In this document: positions 53,370 through 63,113 of the stretch, piece by piece | How positions within the stretch are numbered: position 1 is the first letter of the stretch | How the letters are laid out: every line of letters begins with the position of its first letter | The notes under the pieces: generated by a model | Told to the model about the DNA's origin: nothing | Databases searched by the model: none | Seen by the model: the letters and a program-made list of their open reading frames with translations, nothing else | Origin: Paracoccus spongiarum | Lineage (GTDB): Bacteria > Pseudomonadota > Alphaproteobacteria > Rhodobacterales > Rhodobacteraceae | NCBI RefSeq assembly: GCF_030732095.1 | Contig: NZ_JAVAMQ010000009.1 | Coordinates: forward strand, 62,001 to 126,000 | Length of the DNA stretch: 64,000 nt | Direction: 5' to 3' | Position numbers and translations under genes: made by a program

Positions 53370-54518
53370 TCAGCCGCGCCGCGCGCGCATCGATTCGGCA
53401 AAGCGGCGGAACAGGTAGAGGCTGTCCTGCGGGCCCGGTGCGGCCTCGGGGTGATACTGCACCGAAAAGACCGGGCGGTCCTGCATCCGCAGGCCGCAAT
53501 TGCTGCCGTCGAACAGGCTGACATGGGTCTCGACGACACCCTCGGGCAAGCTCTGGCTGTCCACCGCAAAGCCGTGGTTCATCGAGGTGATCTCGACCTT
53601 TCCGGTCTCGCGGTCGCGGACCGGATGGTTGGCGCCGTGATGGCCGTGGCCCATCTTCACGGTCCGCGCACCAAGCGCCAGCGCCAGCATCTGGTGGCCA
53701 AGGCAGATGCCGAAGATCGGCAGGTCGCGCGCCAGCAGGGACTGGATCATCGGCACCGCATAGGCGCCAGTTGCGGCCGGATCGCCGGGACCGTTCGACA
53801 GGAACACCCCTTCGGGGTCGTGCGCCAGAACCTCTTCGGCGGTGGCGGTGGCCGGCAGGACCGTGACCTCGGCCCCGTGCGCCACCAGCGAGCGCAGGAT
53901 GTTGCGCTTGGCGCCGTAATCCAGCGCCACGACCCGGAAGGGCCGCGCCTCGGGCGTGGTGCCGAAGCCCTTGCCCCATTCCCACGACCCTTCGTCCCAC
54001 CGGTAGGCCTGGGTGCAGCTGACCTCGCGCGCCAGATCCAGCCCGACAAGCCCCTGCCAGGCGCGGGCGCGGGCGATCATCGCCTCGATGTCGAAGCGCC
54101 CGTCGGGATCGTGGGCCAGCACGACATGCGGGGCGCCCTGCTGGCGGATGGCGCGGGTCAGGCGGCGGGTATCGACGCCGCCGATACCGATGCGCCCGCG
54201 CCGGGCCATCCAGCCGGCCAGATCGTCCGCGGCGCGCCAGTTCGACGGCTCGGTCGGGTCCCAGCGGACGACGATGCCGCTGGCCACCGGATCCTGCGCC
54301 TCGTCATCCTCGGGGGTGACGCCGGTATTGCCGATATGGGGGAAGGTGAAGGTGACGATCTGGCTGGCATAGGAGGGATCGGTCATGATCTCCTGATAGC
54401 CGGTCATCGCGGTGTTGAAGACAAGCTCGGCAACCACCTCTCCGGCGGCGCCGAAGCCGTGGCCGTAGAAGACGGTTCCGTCGGCTAGCGCAAGGCAGGC
54501 GGTCGGTTGTGCGGCCAT
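53370..54518 (-). CDS. carA: Carbamoyl phosphate synthase small subunit CarA
   Basis: The glutamine amidotransferase subunit of carbamoyl phosphate synthase, 382 residues, typical size. The N-terminal CPSase domain includes LVFNTAMTGYQEIMTDPSY. The class I amidotransferase domain has the nucleophile in FGICLGHQ (C272) and the H356/E358 pair in QYHPEAA. It supplies ammonia for arginine and pyrimidine synthesis. carB is not visible. It lies alone, divergent from the GatB/YqeY gene. Confidence 0.96.
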   Translation of the reverse strand: MAAQPTACLALADGTVFYGHGFGAAGEVVAELVFNTAMTGYQEIMTDPSYASQIVTFTFPHIGNTGVTPEDDEAQDPVASGIVVRWDPTEPSNWRAADDLAGWMARRGRIGIGGVDTRRLTRAIRQQGAPHVVLAHDPDGRFDIEAMIARARAWQGLVGLDLAREVSCTQAYRWDEGSWEWGKGFGTTPEARPFRVVALDYGAKRNILRSLVAHGAEVTVLPATATAEEVLAHDPEGVFLSNGPGDPAATGAYAVPMIQSLLARDLPIFGICLGHQMLALALGARTVKMGHGHHGANHPVRDRETGKVEITSMNHGFAVDSQSLPEGVVETHVSLFDGSNCGLRMQDRPVFSVQYHPEAAPGPQDSLYLFRRFAESMRARRG

Positions 54519-54694
54519 GTCGGCACCTCTGGTCTGAAATCAGCCGGTAATTATGGGGGGCCGCAGGCAAGGTCAACCCGCAGCGACGCAGGGTTGCGGC
54601 TTGATTCCGGGGGGCTTGCGGCCTACATGGCGGACTTTCGCGTTCGCGCGCCGCCGCGGTGGCGCGGCGGGCCGTCCCAGCCGGAGACAGAACA

Positions 54695-55159
54695 ATGGAT
54701 CTGCGTGCCAAACTGCAAACCGCCACAAAAGAGGCGATGAAGGCCAAGAACAGCGCCCGCCTGTCGACGCTGCGCCTCATCGGTGCGGCGGTGAAGGATC
54801 GCGAGATCGCGGCCAGGGGCAGCGACGGTGATGGCGGCGAACTGACCGAGGCCGATCTGATCGCGATCCTGTCGAAGATGGTCAAGCAGCGGCAGGAATC
54901 GGCGCGGGCCTATGAGGAGGGTGGCCGGCTGGAGCTGGCGCAGAAGGAAGAGGACGAGATCGGCGTCATCCAGGAATTCCTGCCCCGGCAGCTGAGCGAG
55001 ACCGAGACCGAGGCCGCCATCGACGCGGTGATCGAGGGGCTGGGCGCGACGGGGATCCGCGACATGGGCCGGGTGATGGCCGAACTGCGCGCCCGCCATG
55101 CCGGCCAGATGGATTTCGGCACTGTCGGCCCGCTGGTCAAGCGGCGCCTGCTGAACTAG
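54695..55159 (+). CDS. GatB/YqeY domain protein
   Basis: 154 residues from the ATG at 54695 with GGAG 8 bases upstream. It opens MDLRAKLQTATKEAMKAKNSARLSTLRLI, in parts typical of YqeY, and continues with the helical domain (RIMAEL-like MGRVMAELRARH near 125-136) shared with the C-terminal tail of GatB. The family may bind tRNA, but the role of free-standing YqeY is unknown. Confidence 0.92.
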   Translation: MDLRAKLQTATKEAMKAKNSARLSTLRLIGAAVKDREIAARGSDGDGGELTEADLIAILSKMVKQRQESARAYEEGGRLELAQKEEDEIGVIQEFLPRQLSETETEAAIDAVIEGLGATGIRDMGRVMAELRARHAGQMDFGTVGPLVKRRLLN

Positions 55160-55208
55160 CCGAAACCGGCACCGGCCCCGGCGCGTTCGGCGGGTAGGAG
55201 GTGCAGCC

Positions 55209-55400
55209 ATGCCCGCAAGATCGAAAGCACAGCAACGCGCCGCAGGCGCAGCCCTTGCCGCAAGGCGCGGCGAGACCAGCGCCAGCACGCTGCGGGGCGC
55301 CTCGCGCGAGATGCATGACAGCATGACCGAGGACGAACTTGAAGAACTGGCCTCGACCCCGCTGGACGATCTGCCCGAACGGGTGGACGGCGAGGGCTGA
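55209..55400 (+). CDS. DUF3008 family small basic protein
   Basis: 63 residues with a strong AGGAGG 6 bases before the ATG. The start MPARSKAQQRAAGAALAARR and the later LRGASREMHDSMTEDELEE match the DUF3008 pattern (MPAKSKAQQKAAGAAL... in relatives), with an added acidic tail. Function unknown; the family is small, basic at the N-terminus, and possibly nucleic-acid associated. It is 49 bp after the GatB/YqeY gene. Confidence 0.85.
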   Translation: MPARSKAQQRAAGAALAARRGETSASTLRGASREMHDSMTEDELEELASTPLDDLPERVDGEG

Positions 55401-55414
55401 CGGCCGGCGCGGGA

Positions 55415-55909
55415 CTATCTCAGCCCGGCAAGCCGGCGTTGCAGGTCGCTGCACAGATCGCGCCGTTCCTGAGGTGTCAGGAAGGCGCCCAGTTCAAGTT
55501 CTCTCTGCCCGTCGGTCAGGGTCAGGTAGTCCTCGACCGGCCCGCTGCGCAAGGCCACCCGCACCCAGTAGATATTCGTCGTCCAGTGCCGTGGCGCGCG
55601 GCCCGCATCATGGCGCACCAGCGACAGGGTCTGGCGATCCATCACCAGATCCTCGCGGGTCTCTCCGCTGCGATAGCTGTGCTGCAGCGCCTTCCAGACG
55701 CCAAGGACCGCCAGCACCGCAAAGGGCAGCAGCCCCCAGAGGATCGTCGTGCCGACAACCGCCAGCAGCGGCAGCGTCAGGAACGCGGCGGTCAGCGCGA
55801 TGAACCAGACGAAGCCGCGCCGCGGCAGAGACCGATAGGGCCACAGGCTCAGTTGGACGCAAGCGGCCCCGGAGTCATCCGGGGCCGCATCTTTCCATTC
55901 ATAGGGCAT
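55415..55909 (-). CDS. DUF2244 family membrane protein
   Basis: 164 residues from the ATG at 55909, five bases after the ctaD stop. The LSLWPYRSLPRRGFVWFI motif (about 21-38) and two membrane helices (about 34-72) mark DUF2244, whose genes I associate with ctaD in this group. The role may lie in cytochrome oxidase assembly, by association only. A very stable hairpin lies within its first 16 codons (see 55863-55888). Confidence 0.88.
   Translation of the reverse strand: MPYEWKDAAPDDSGAACVQLSLWPYRSLPRRGFVWFIALTAAFLTLPLLAVVGTTILWGLLPFAVLAVLGVWKALQHSYRSGETREDLVMDRQTLSLVRHDAGRAPRHWTTNIYWVRVALRSGPVEDYLTLTDGQRELELGAFLTPQERRDLCSDLQRRLAGLR
55863..55888 (-). terminator. Strong hairpin in the first codons of the DUF2244 gene, after ctaD
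   Basis: GCGGCCCCGGA (55863-55873) pairs perfectly over 11 bp with TCCGGGGCCGC (55878-55888), with a 4-base loop. It begins 21 bases inside the DUF2244 reading frame and 26 bases past the ctaD stop. No T-run follows on the minus strand. It could end or attenuate ctaD transcripts, or protect their 3' ends. Confidence 0.5.
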
Positions 55910-55914
55910 CGCGA

Positions 55915-57603
<1,689 letters not shown>

Positions 57604-57752
57604 TCAGATGTCGTCGAGCCGGTCGGGCAGACCGGCGATGTTCCGCGCTTCTTCTAGACCAGCGATCCGGACCGGGCAATGCATCCCGGGACGGTCAGAC
57701 CGGCAACCCCCGCAAGAATATCACATTCCGCGGGGGCGACTTGTCTGCACAT

Positions 57753-57769
57753 TGCGACGGATCGTCGCA
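57753..57769. promoter_or_regulatory. Palindrome between cycA and ctaD
   Basis: TGCGACG-GAT-CGTCGCA is a perfect 7-bp inverted repeat with a 3-base centre, 40 bp after the cycA stop and 160 bp before ctaD. It may be an operator for ctaD or a weak transcript end for cycA; it lacks a T-run. Confidence 0.4.
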
Positions 57770-57808
57770 GAGCGGCGCGGCCGGCAGGCCCGGCCGTCGC
57801 CTGTCGCG

Positions 57809-58240
57809 TCACTGGGCCGGCGCGTCGGGCGAGACGCTGGCCAGATAGGCCACCACGTCCTCCTGGGCCTTGTTCAGCTTGAAGGTCATCTTGGTCTTGG
57901 CCTTGTCGTTTCCGGTCTTTTCCTGAACGAACTTGTTAGGGTCGGTGATGTAGGCCGCCAGATCCTCGCGGGTCCAGACCTCGCCGCTGTCCTTTAGCGC
58001 CACCAACGCCTCGGAATACTTGAAGTCCTCCTGGCTGGCCGCCGCGCGGCCGACGATGCCGTGCAGGTTGGGGCCGGTCTTGCCGCCCTTCACGATGTCC
58101 TCGCCCTCGGGCGTCTGGATCATGTGGCAGGCCTTGCACTTGCGGAATTCCTTCTCGCCATTGGCCACGTCACCCTCCTGCGCCAGGGCCGGCAGGGCAA
58201 AGACGGCGCCGAACAGTGCGCCGATGATTGCAATCTTCAT
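57809..58240 (-). CDS. cycA: Cytochrome c550 (class I, periplasmic)
   Basis: 143 residues from the ATG at 58240 (GAGG upstream). A signal peptide ends at ...LPALA20. The heme motif C35-K-A-C38-H39 and the axial methionine M118 (KTKMTF) are intact, and ACHMIQTPEGEDIVKGGKTGPNL (in parts) closely resembles P. denitrificans cytochrome c550. It carries electrons from the bc1 complex to terminal oxidases, and to nitrite or nitrous oxide reductases in relatives. In P. denitrificans cycA lies next to a ctaD gene, as here. Confidence 0.95.
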   Translation of the reverse strand: MKIAIIGALFGAVFALPALAQEGDVANGEKEFRKCKACHMIQTPEGEDIVKGGKTGPNLHGIVGRAAASQEDFKYSEALVALKDSGEVWTREDLAAYITDPNKFVQEKTGNDKAKTKMTFKLNKAQEDVVAYLASVSPDAPAQ

Positions 58241-58372
58241 ACCCGTTTTCCTCACTCGATCCACGACTTAGGATGTCCCTGGGGCAGTTATAGGACAGGC
58301 GCCGGCCAAATCCAGCCCCCAGAATGGTCGCATGCGACAGTGTGAAGCGGAAGCAGCCGGCCGGAACGGCAC

Positions 58373-59026
58373 TCAGCGCGGCATGCCGAAAACCGGGCCG
58401 AAGCTGTCCCTCAGGGCCAGGTCCAGATCGGCCATGCCGACTGGCAGGCCCAGATCGACGAGGCTGGTCACGCCGTGGCCGCTGATCCCGCAGGGAACGA
58501 TGCCGCCGTAATGCGACAGGTCCGGCTCGACATTGATGGCGATGCCGTGAAAGCTGATCCAGCGGCGCAGCTTGACGCCGATCGCCGCGATCTTGTCCTC
58601 GCGCGGGGTGCCGTCGGGCAGGGGGGGGCGGTCGGGACGGGCGACCCAGACGCCCACCCGGCCCACTCGGATCTCGCCGGTGACGCCGAACTGCGCCAGC
58701 GCGGAAATGACCCAGGTCTCGAGCTGCTGCACGAAGCGGCGGACGTCCCGGCCGCGCCGGTTCAGGTCCAGCATCACGTAGACGACGCGCTGCCCGGGCC
58801 CGTGATAGGTGTACTGGCCGCCGCGCCCGGTGACATGAACCGGAAAGCGCGCCTCGATCAGGTCGGCCTCGCGCGCGCTGGTGCCAGCGGTATAGAGCGG
58901 GGGGTGCTCGACCAGCCAGATCAGTTCGTCGGCCCCGCCCGCGCCAATGGCTGCGACGCGCGCCTCCATGAAGGCGACCGCCTCGTCATGGCCGGTGAGG
59001 CCCTCGCTGATGATCCATTCCACCAT
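58373..59026 (-). CDS. lipB: Octanoyl-ACP:protein N-octanoyltransferase LipB
   Basis: 217 residues from the ATG at 59026 ([10 protein letters not shown]); a TTG 7 codons earlier is possible, and no strong Shine-Dalgarno sequence supports either. The catalytic pair is K152 ([10 protein letters not shown]) and C179 ([16 protein letters not shown]), with [14 protein letters not shown] near 68-81 for acyl binding. LipB transfers octanoyl from acyl carrier protein to lipoyl domains; LipA then adds sulfur. No lipA is visible. Confidence 0.95.
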   Translation of the reverse strand: MVEWIISEGLTGHDEAVAFMEARVAAIGAGGADELIWLVEHPPLYTAGTSAREADLIEARFPVHVTGRGGQYTYHGPGQRVVYVMLDLNRRGRDVRRFVQQLETWVISALAQFGVTGEIRVGRVGVWVARPDRPPLPDGTPREDKIAAIGVKLRRWISFHGIAINVEPDLSHYGGIVPCGISGHGVTSLVDLGLPVGMADLDLALRDSFGPVFGMPR

Positions 59027-59088
59027 GGCGCCGATCTGGCGCGGCAAGGCGCCGGCGTCAAGCCGTGGGCTGGGGTCGCAGGGCAGGA

Positions 59089-59140
59089 AGCCTCGCCGGC
59101 CCCATCGAGGGACCGGCGAGGCTCGGGGGGCCGGCCCCCC
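59089..59140. repeat. Two strong tandem hairpins between lipB and tRNA-Leu
   Basis: AGCCTCGCCGG (59089-59099) pairs with CCGGCGAGGCT (59113-59123), a perfect 11-bp stem. Immediately after, GGGGGGCCGGCCCCCC (59125-59140) is a perfect 16-bp palindrome. Its GGGGGGC/GCCCCCC core resembles the hairpins of the AAATATCCT elements. Their role is unknown; they are in the upstream region of lipB, or part of a dispersed repeat. Confidence 0.5.
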
Positions 59141-59229
59141 GGCCCCCGTTTCCGGCGGCGGCCGAAGCGCCGCAGAATCCCCTTTTCAATCCCGGCGGCC
59201 TCGGATAAGACCCGCCGCACTGCCCGGAT

Positions 59230-59316
59230 GCGGTCGTGGCGGAATTGGTAGACGCGCAGCGTTGAGGTCGCTGTTCCTTAACCGGAGTGGAAGTTCGAGT
59301 CTTCTCGACCGCACCA
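59230..59316 (+). tRNA. tRNA-Leu (anticodon GAG)
   Basis: An 87-nt class II tRNA with encoded CCA. The acceptor stem GCGGTCG pairs with CGACCGC. The D loop has AATTGGTAGAC. The anticodon stem CAGCG/CGCTG encloses loop TTGAGGT, so the anticodon is GAG (reads CUC and CUU). A long variable arm follows, then the T loop TTCGAGT. Class II size and TGG at the D arm fit leucine. The gene stands alone on the plus strand. Confidence 0.93.
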
Positions 59317-59590
59317 GACCTTCTTCAGGAAATGCGATGCATGGGGGCGGCAGCGGCCGATCCGTGCGGATGCGCACGCGCCGACACATGAACGTCGAGC
59401 CATTGGCCCCCCGCAATTCTGAACCGCATTGGCCGCGCTCGAGCGCCTTTTCGTGACCCTCATCGCGACCGCGCTCGGTCCCTGCCGTGTCCCCGTCATG
59501 AATCGTCGTAATCGGTGTTGCAAGCGCAGCAGGCGTGCGCTTAACTTTGCCTCGCGCTGAACAACCATACGATAACAGGGAGAGCGCTTT

Positions 59591-60694
59591 TTGCTGGACA
59601 ACCGCAGTGGCGACGCCTTCGTCGCCTTCGAACATGTGCAGAAAAGCTATGATGGCCAGACGCTGGTCGTGAAGGACCTCAACCTTTCGATCGGCAAGGG
59701 CGAATTCCTGACCATGCTGGGACCGTCGGGGTCCGGCAAGACCACCTGCCTGATGATGCTGGCCGGCTTCGAGACCGCCACCCATGGCGAGATCCGGCTG
59801 GACGGGCAGCCGATCAATCAGGTGCCGCCGCACAAGCGCGGAATCGGCATGGTGTTTCAGAACTACGCGCTGTTTCCGCACATGACGGTGGGTGAGAACC
59901 TGTCCTTCCCGCTGGAGGTGCGGGGCATGGACAAGGCCGAGCGCGAGACGCGGATCGCCCGCGCGCTGGACATGGTGCAGATGGGGGCCTTTGCCCATCG
60001 CCGCCCCGCCCAGCTGTCGGGCGGCCAGCAGCAGCGGATCGCGCTGGCCCGCGCGCTGGTCTTCGACCCCAAGCTGGTCCTGATGGACGAGCCCCTTGGC
60101 GCGCTGGACAAGCAGCTGCGCGAGCACATGCAGTTCGAGATCAAGCATCTGCACGAGCGTCTGGGCATCACCGTCGTCTATGTCACACATGACCAGGGCG
60201 AGGCGCTGACCATGTCGGACCGGATCGCGGTCTTCAACGACGGCCGCATCCAGCAGCTGGCCCCGCCCGCCCAGCTTTACGAGCAGCCCGAGAACAGCTT
60301 CGTCGCGGGCTTCATCGGAGAGAACAACGCCCTGCCCGGCACCATCGAGAAGCTGGAGGGTGACAAGACGCTGGTGCGGCTGGCCAATGGCGAGCTGATC
60401 GACGCGACCGCGGTCAACATCCGCGAGACCGGCCAGCGCACGACCGTCTCGATCCGCCCCGAGCGGGTCGAGTTCAAGCCCGACCTGATGCCACCCGGCG
60501 CCCATACCGTCGAGGCGGTCGTGAATGATGTCGTCTACATGGGCGACATCCTGCGGGCGCGGCTCAGCGTGGCGGGCAGCGAGGAGTTCGTGATGAAGTA
60601 CCGCAACACCATCGGCCAGACCCGGCTGGTGCCGGGCCAGTCGCTGCGCATCGGCTGGCACCCCGAGGATGCGCGGGCTCTGGACCCGGTCTAG
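59591..60694 (+). CDS. potA: Polyamine-type ABC transporter ATP-binding protein (PotA-like)
   Basis: 367 residues from a TTG at 59591 with GGAG 10 bases upstream; no ATG lies near. Walker A GPSGSGKT is at 44-51, the signature LSGGQ near 142-146 and Walker B VLMDEP near 162-167. A TOBE regulatory region covers about 280-355, as in PotA/FbpC-like importers. It is the first gene of the last operon in the window; polyamine specificity is inferred from the family and two PotD-like partners. It is 274 bp after the tRNA. Confidence 0.88.
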   Translation: MLDNRSGDAFVAFEHVQKSYDGQTLVVKDLNLSIGKGEFLTMLGPSGSGKTTCLMMLAGFETATHGEIRLDGQPINQVPPHKRGIGMVFQNYALFPHMTVGENLSFPLEVRGMDKAERETRIARALDMVQMGAFAHRRPAQLSGGQQQRIALARALVFDPKLVLMDEPLGALDKQLREHMQFEIKHLHERLGITVVYVTHDQGEALTMSDRIAVFNDGRIQQLAPPAQLYEQPENSFVAGFIGENNALPGTIEKLEGDKTLVRLANGELIDATAVNIRETGQRTTVSIRPERVEFKPDLMPPGAHTVEAVVNDVVYMGDILRARLSVAGSEEFVMKYRNTIGQTRLVPGQSLRIGWHPEDARALDPV

Positions 60695-60804
60695 GGCGCG
60701 ATGCCAGGGGGGGCGCCAACAGCCGCGCCGTCCGGACCGCCTTGCCCGCAGGGGCCAAGAATGATGGCCAAAGCGCCACGACCCACACGCAGCTGGAGCA
60801 ATTC

Positions 60805-61875
60805 ATGAAACGCACTCTTGTCCTGTCCACCGCCCTCGGCCTGCTGGCCTTGCCGGCACTGGCCGATGTCAACCTGCTGTCCTGGGGCGGAGCCTATGGC
60901 AACAGTCACCTCGAGGCCTATGCCAAGCCCTTCGAGGCCGAGACCGGGATCAAGGTCGTCATCTCGGATGCCGACAACCCGGCCACGCCGATCAAGGCGA
61001 TGGTCGAGGCGGGCAACGTGACGACCGATGTGGCCTCGGTCGAATATGCCGATGCGGTGCGGCTGTGCGACGAGGGGCTTCTGGAGACCATCGACGCCTC
61101 GATCCTCGCCCCGGTCGATGACGGCACCGCGGCGGCCGACGACTTCATCGAGGGCGCCGTGACGGAGTGCTTCGTGGGCACCGATGTCTATTCGATGGTG
61201 CTGGCCTATGACGACAGCAAGTTTCCTGACGCCAAGCCCGCATCGCCGGCGGATTTCTTCGACACGGCAAAGTTTCCGGGCAAGCGCACGATGCGCAAGG
61301 GCGCCAAGTTCAACCTGGAACTGGCGCTGATGGCCGACGGCGTGCCGGCCGCCGAGGTCTACGACGTGCTGGGCACCCCCGAGGGCGTCGACCGCGCCTT
61401 CGCCAAGCTGGACTCGATCAAGAACGACGTGATCTGGTGGGAGGCCGGCGCGCAGCCGCCGCAACTGCTGGCGGATGGCGAGGTGACGATGGCCTTCGCC
61501 TTCAACGGCCGCATCTTCAATGCCGCGCAGGGCGACGGAAAGCCGTTCAAGATCGTCTGGGACGGCCAGATCTACGAGATGGAGGGCTGGGTCGTGCCGA
61601 AAGGCGCGCCGAACCTTGAAGAGGCGCTGAAATTCATCACCTTCTCGACCTCGCCCGCGCCGCAGGCCCGTGCTGCCGAATTCATCAGCTATGGCCCGCC
61701 GCGCAAATCCGCTGCGGCCCTTGTCGGCAACATCGAGGGCACGGAAGTGCCGATGGGTCCGAACCTGCCCACCACCGAGGCCAACATGACCAACGCGCTG
61801 GGGTCGAACCTTGACTTCTGGGTCGATCACGACGCCGAACTGAACGAGCGTTTCAACAGCTGGCTGGCCGGCTGA
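60805..61875 (+). CDS. PotD/PotF-like periplasmic solute-binding protein, first copy
   Basis: 356 residues from the ATG at 60805 (GGAG 8 bases upstream). A signal peptide (MKRTLVLSTALGLLALPALA) precedes DVNLLSWGGAYG, and the whole protein is a spermidine/putrescine-binding type. It shares blocks with the second copy downstream: SWGGAY, DNPATP, RLCDEG, FPGKR, WWEAGAQP and the C-terminal FNSWLAG. Ligand probably a polyamine or similar amine, inferred. It follows potA by 110 bp, and a hairpin separates it from the next gene. Confidence 0.88.
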   Translation: MKRTLVLSTALGLLALPALADVNLLSWGGAYGNSHLEAYAKPFEAETGIKVVISDADNPATPIKAMVEAGNVTTDVASVEYADAVRLCDEGLLETIDASILAPVDDGTAAADDFIEGAVTECFVGTDVYSMVLAYDDSKFPDAKPASPADFFDTAKFPGKRTMRKGAKFNLELALMADGVPAAEVYDVLGTPEGVDRAFAKLDSIKNDVIWWEAGAQPPQLLADGEVTMAFAFNGRIFNAAQGDGKPFKIVWDGQIYEMEGWVVPKGAPNLEEALKFITFSTSPAPQARAAEFISYGPPRKSAAALVGNIEGTEVPMGPNLPTTEANMTNALGSNLDFWVDHDAELNERFNSWLAG

Positions 61876-61883
61876 CACGAAAA

Positions 61884-61907
61884 ACGGGCGGTCGTCAGGC
61901 CGCCCGT
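61884..61907. terminator. Hairpin between the two binding-protein genes
   Basis: ACGGGCGG (61884-61891) pairs with CCGCCCGT (61900-61907), an 8-bp stem and 8-base loop, directly after the first gene. No T-run follows on the plus strand; TTTT follows on the minus strand. It likely stabilises or partly terminates the message between the paralogues. Confidence 0.5.
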
Positions 61908-61971
61908 CGCCCCATCGGGGGCATAAAACGGGTGGCCTCGAAGCCGCCTGGAACCAACGGGAGAATGCGAA

Positions 61972-63048
61972 TTGAAAAACACTCTGATCCTCAGTACCGC
62001 CCTTGCCGGCATGGCCTTCGGGGCCGCCGCACAAGAGGTTAACGTCGTGTCCTGGGGCGGCGCCTACGAGATGTCGCAGGTCGAGGCCTACAACAAGCCC
62101 TTCGCCGAACAGACCGGCATCAAGGTCAACATGATCGCTGCCGACAACCCCGCCACGCCGCTGAAGGCGCAGGTCGAGGCGCGCAACATCACCGGCGACG
62201 TCTTCGATGTCGAGGTGTCCGACGCGATCCGCCTGTGCGACGAGGGCGCGCTGGTCGAGATCGACCCCGCGATGCTGCCCGCCGCGCCCGACGGCACGCC
62301 CGCGGCCGAGGACTTCCTTGACGGCGCGCTTCTGGATTGTGCCGTGGCCAACATCTTCTGGGGCACGGTCATCGCCTTCGACAAGACCAAGTTCGAGGGC
62401 GAGGCCCCGTCGACCGCCGCCGACTTCTTCGACCTCGAGAAGTTCCCCGGCAAGCGCGGCCTGCCCAAGAACCCCAAGCGCACCCTGTATCTGGCGCTGA
62501 TCGCGGATGGCGTGCCCGCCGACCAGATCTATGACAAGCTGGGCAGCGAGGAGGGCGTCGAGCAGGCCTTCGCCAAGCTGGACACGATCAAGAACGACGT
62601 CGTCTGGTGGGAAGCCGGCGCCCAGCCCGTGCAGCTGCTGGCCGATGGCGAGGTGACGATGGCCACCGGCTATAACGGCCGCTTCTTCGATGCCATGGTC
62701 GCCGAGGGCAAGCCCTTCGAGATCATCTGGGAGGGGCAGTACATGGATCTCGACATGTTCGTGATCCCCAAGGATTCGCCCAATCCCGAAGAGGCGATCG
62801 AATACCTGAAATTCGCCACCGACACCCAGCGGCTGGCCGATCAGGCGAAATACATCGCCTACGGCCCGGCGCGGAAATCCTCGGCGGCGCTGGTCGGGAT
62901 GTATCAGGACGGCAAGACCGAGATGGCGCCGCACATGCCCACCAACCCGGAATACATGACCACCGCCGTCATGGATGACCCCGAGTTCTGGGCCGATCAC
63001 GACGCCGAACTGACCGAACGCTTCAACAGCTGGCTTGCCGGTTCGTGA
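61972..63048 (+). CDS. PotD/PotF-like periplasmic solute-binding protein, second copy
   Basis: 358 residues from a TTG at 61972 with GGGAG 9 bases upstream. The signal peptide is MKNTLILSTALAGMAFGAAA, before QEVNVVSWGGAYE. It is clearly paralogous to the previous gene over its full length (same blocks in the same order, ending ELTERFNSWLAGS), so the pair arose by tandem duplication. The two may bind different ligands or affinities and share the same permease. It precedes the permease by 65 bp. Confidence 0.88.
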   Translation: MKNTLILSTALAGMAFGAAAQEVNVVSWGGAYEMSQVEAYNKPFAEQTGIKVNMIAADNPATPLKAQVEARNITGDVFDVEVSDAIRLCDEGALVEIDPAMLPAAPDGTPAAEDFLDGALLDCAVANIFWGTVIAFDKTKFEGEAPSTAADFFDLEKFPGKRGLPKNPKRTLYLALIADGVPADQIYDKLGSEEGVEQAFAKLDTIKNDVVWWEAGAQPVQLLADGEVTMATGYNGRFFDAMVAEGKPFEIIWEGQYMDLDMFVIPKDSPNPEEAIEYLKFATDTQRLADQAKYIAYGPARKSSAALVGMYQDGKTEMAPHMPTNPEYMTTAVMDDPEFWADHDAELTERFNSWLAGS

Positions 63049-63113
63049 CGTGACGAAGCTGCCGCCGGCCCGCGCGACCCGCGGGGCGGCGGCCCTGACC
63101 TGCCGGGGACCTC

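Noticed and set aside
59541-59590. Promoter of potA (TTGCCT with TACGAT)
   Set aside because: The spacing is only 15 bases and the boxes are weak; not enough support to list as a feature.
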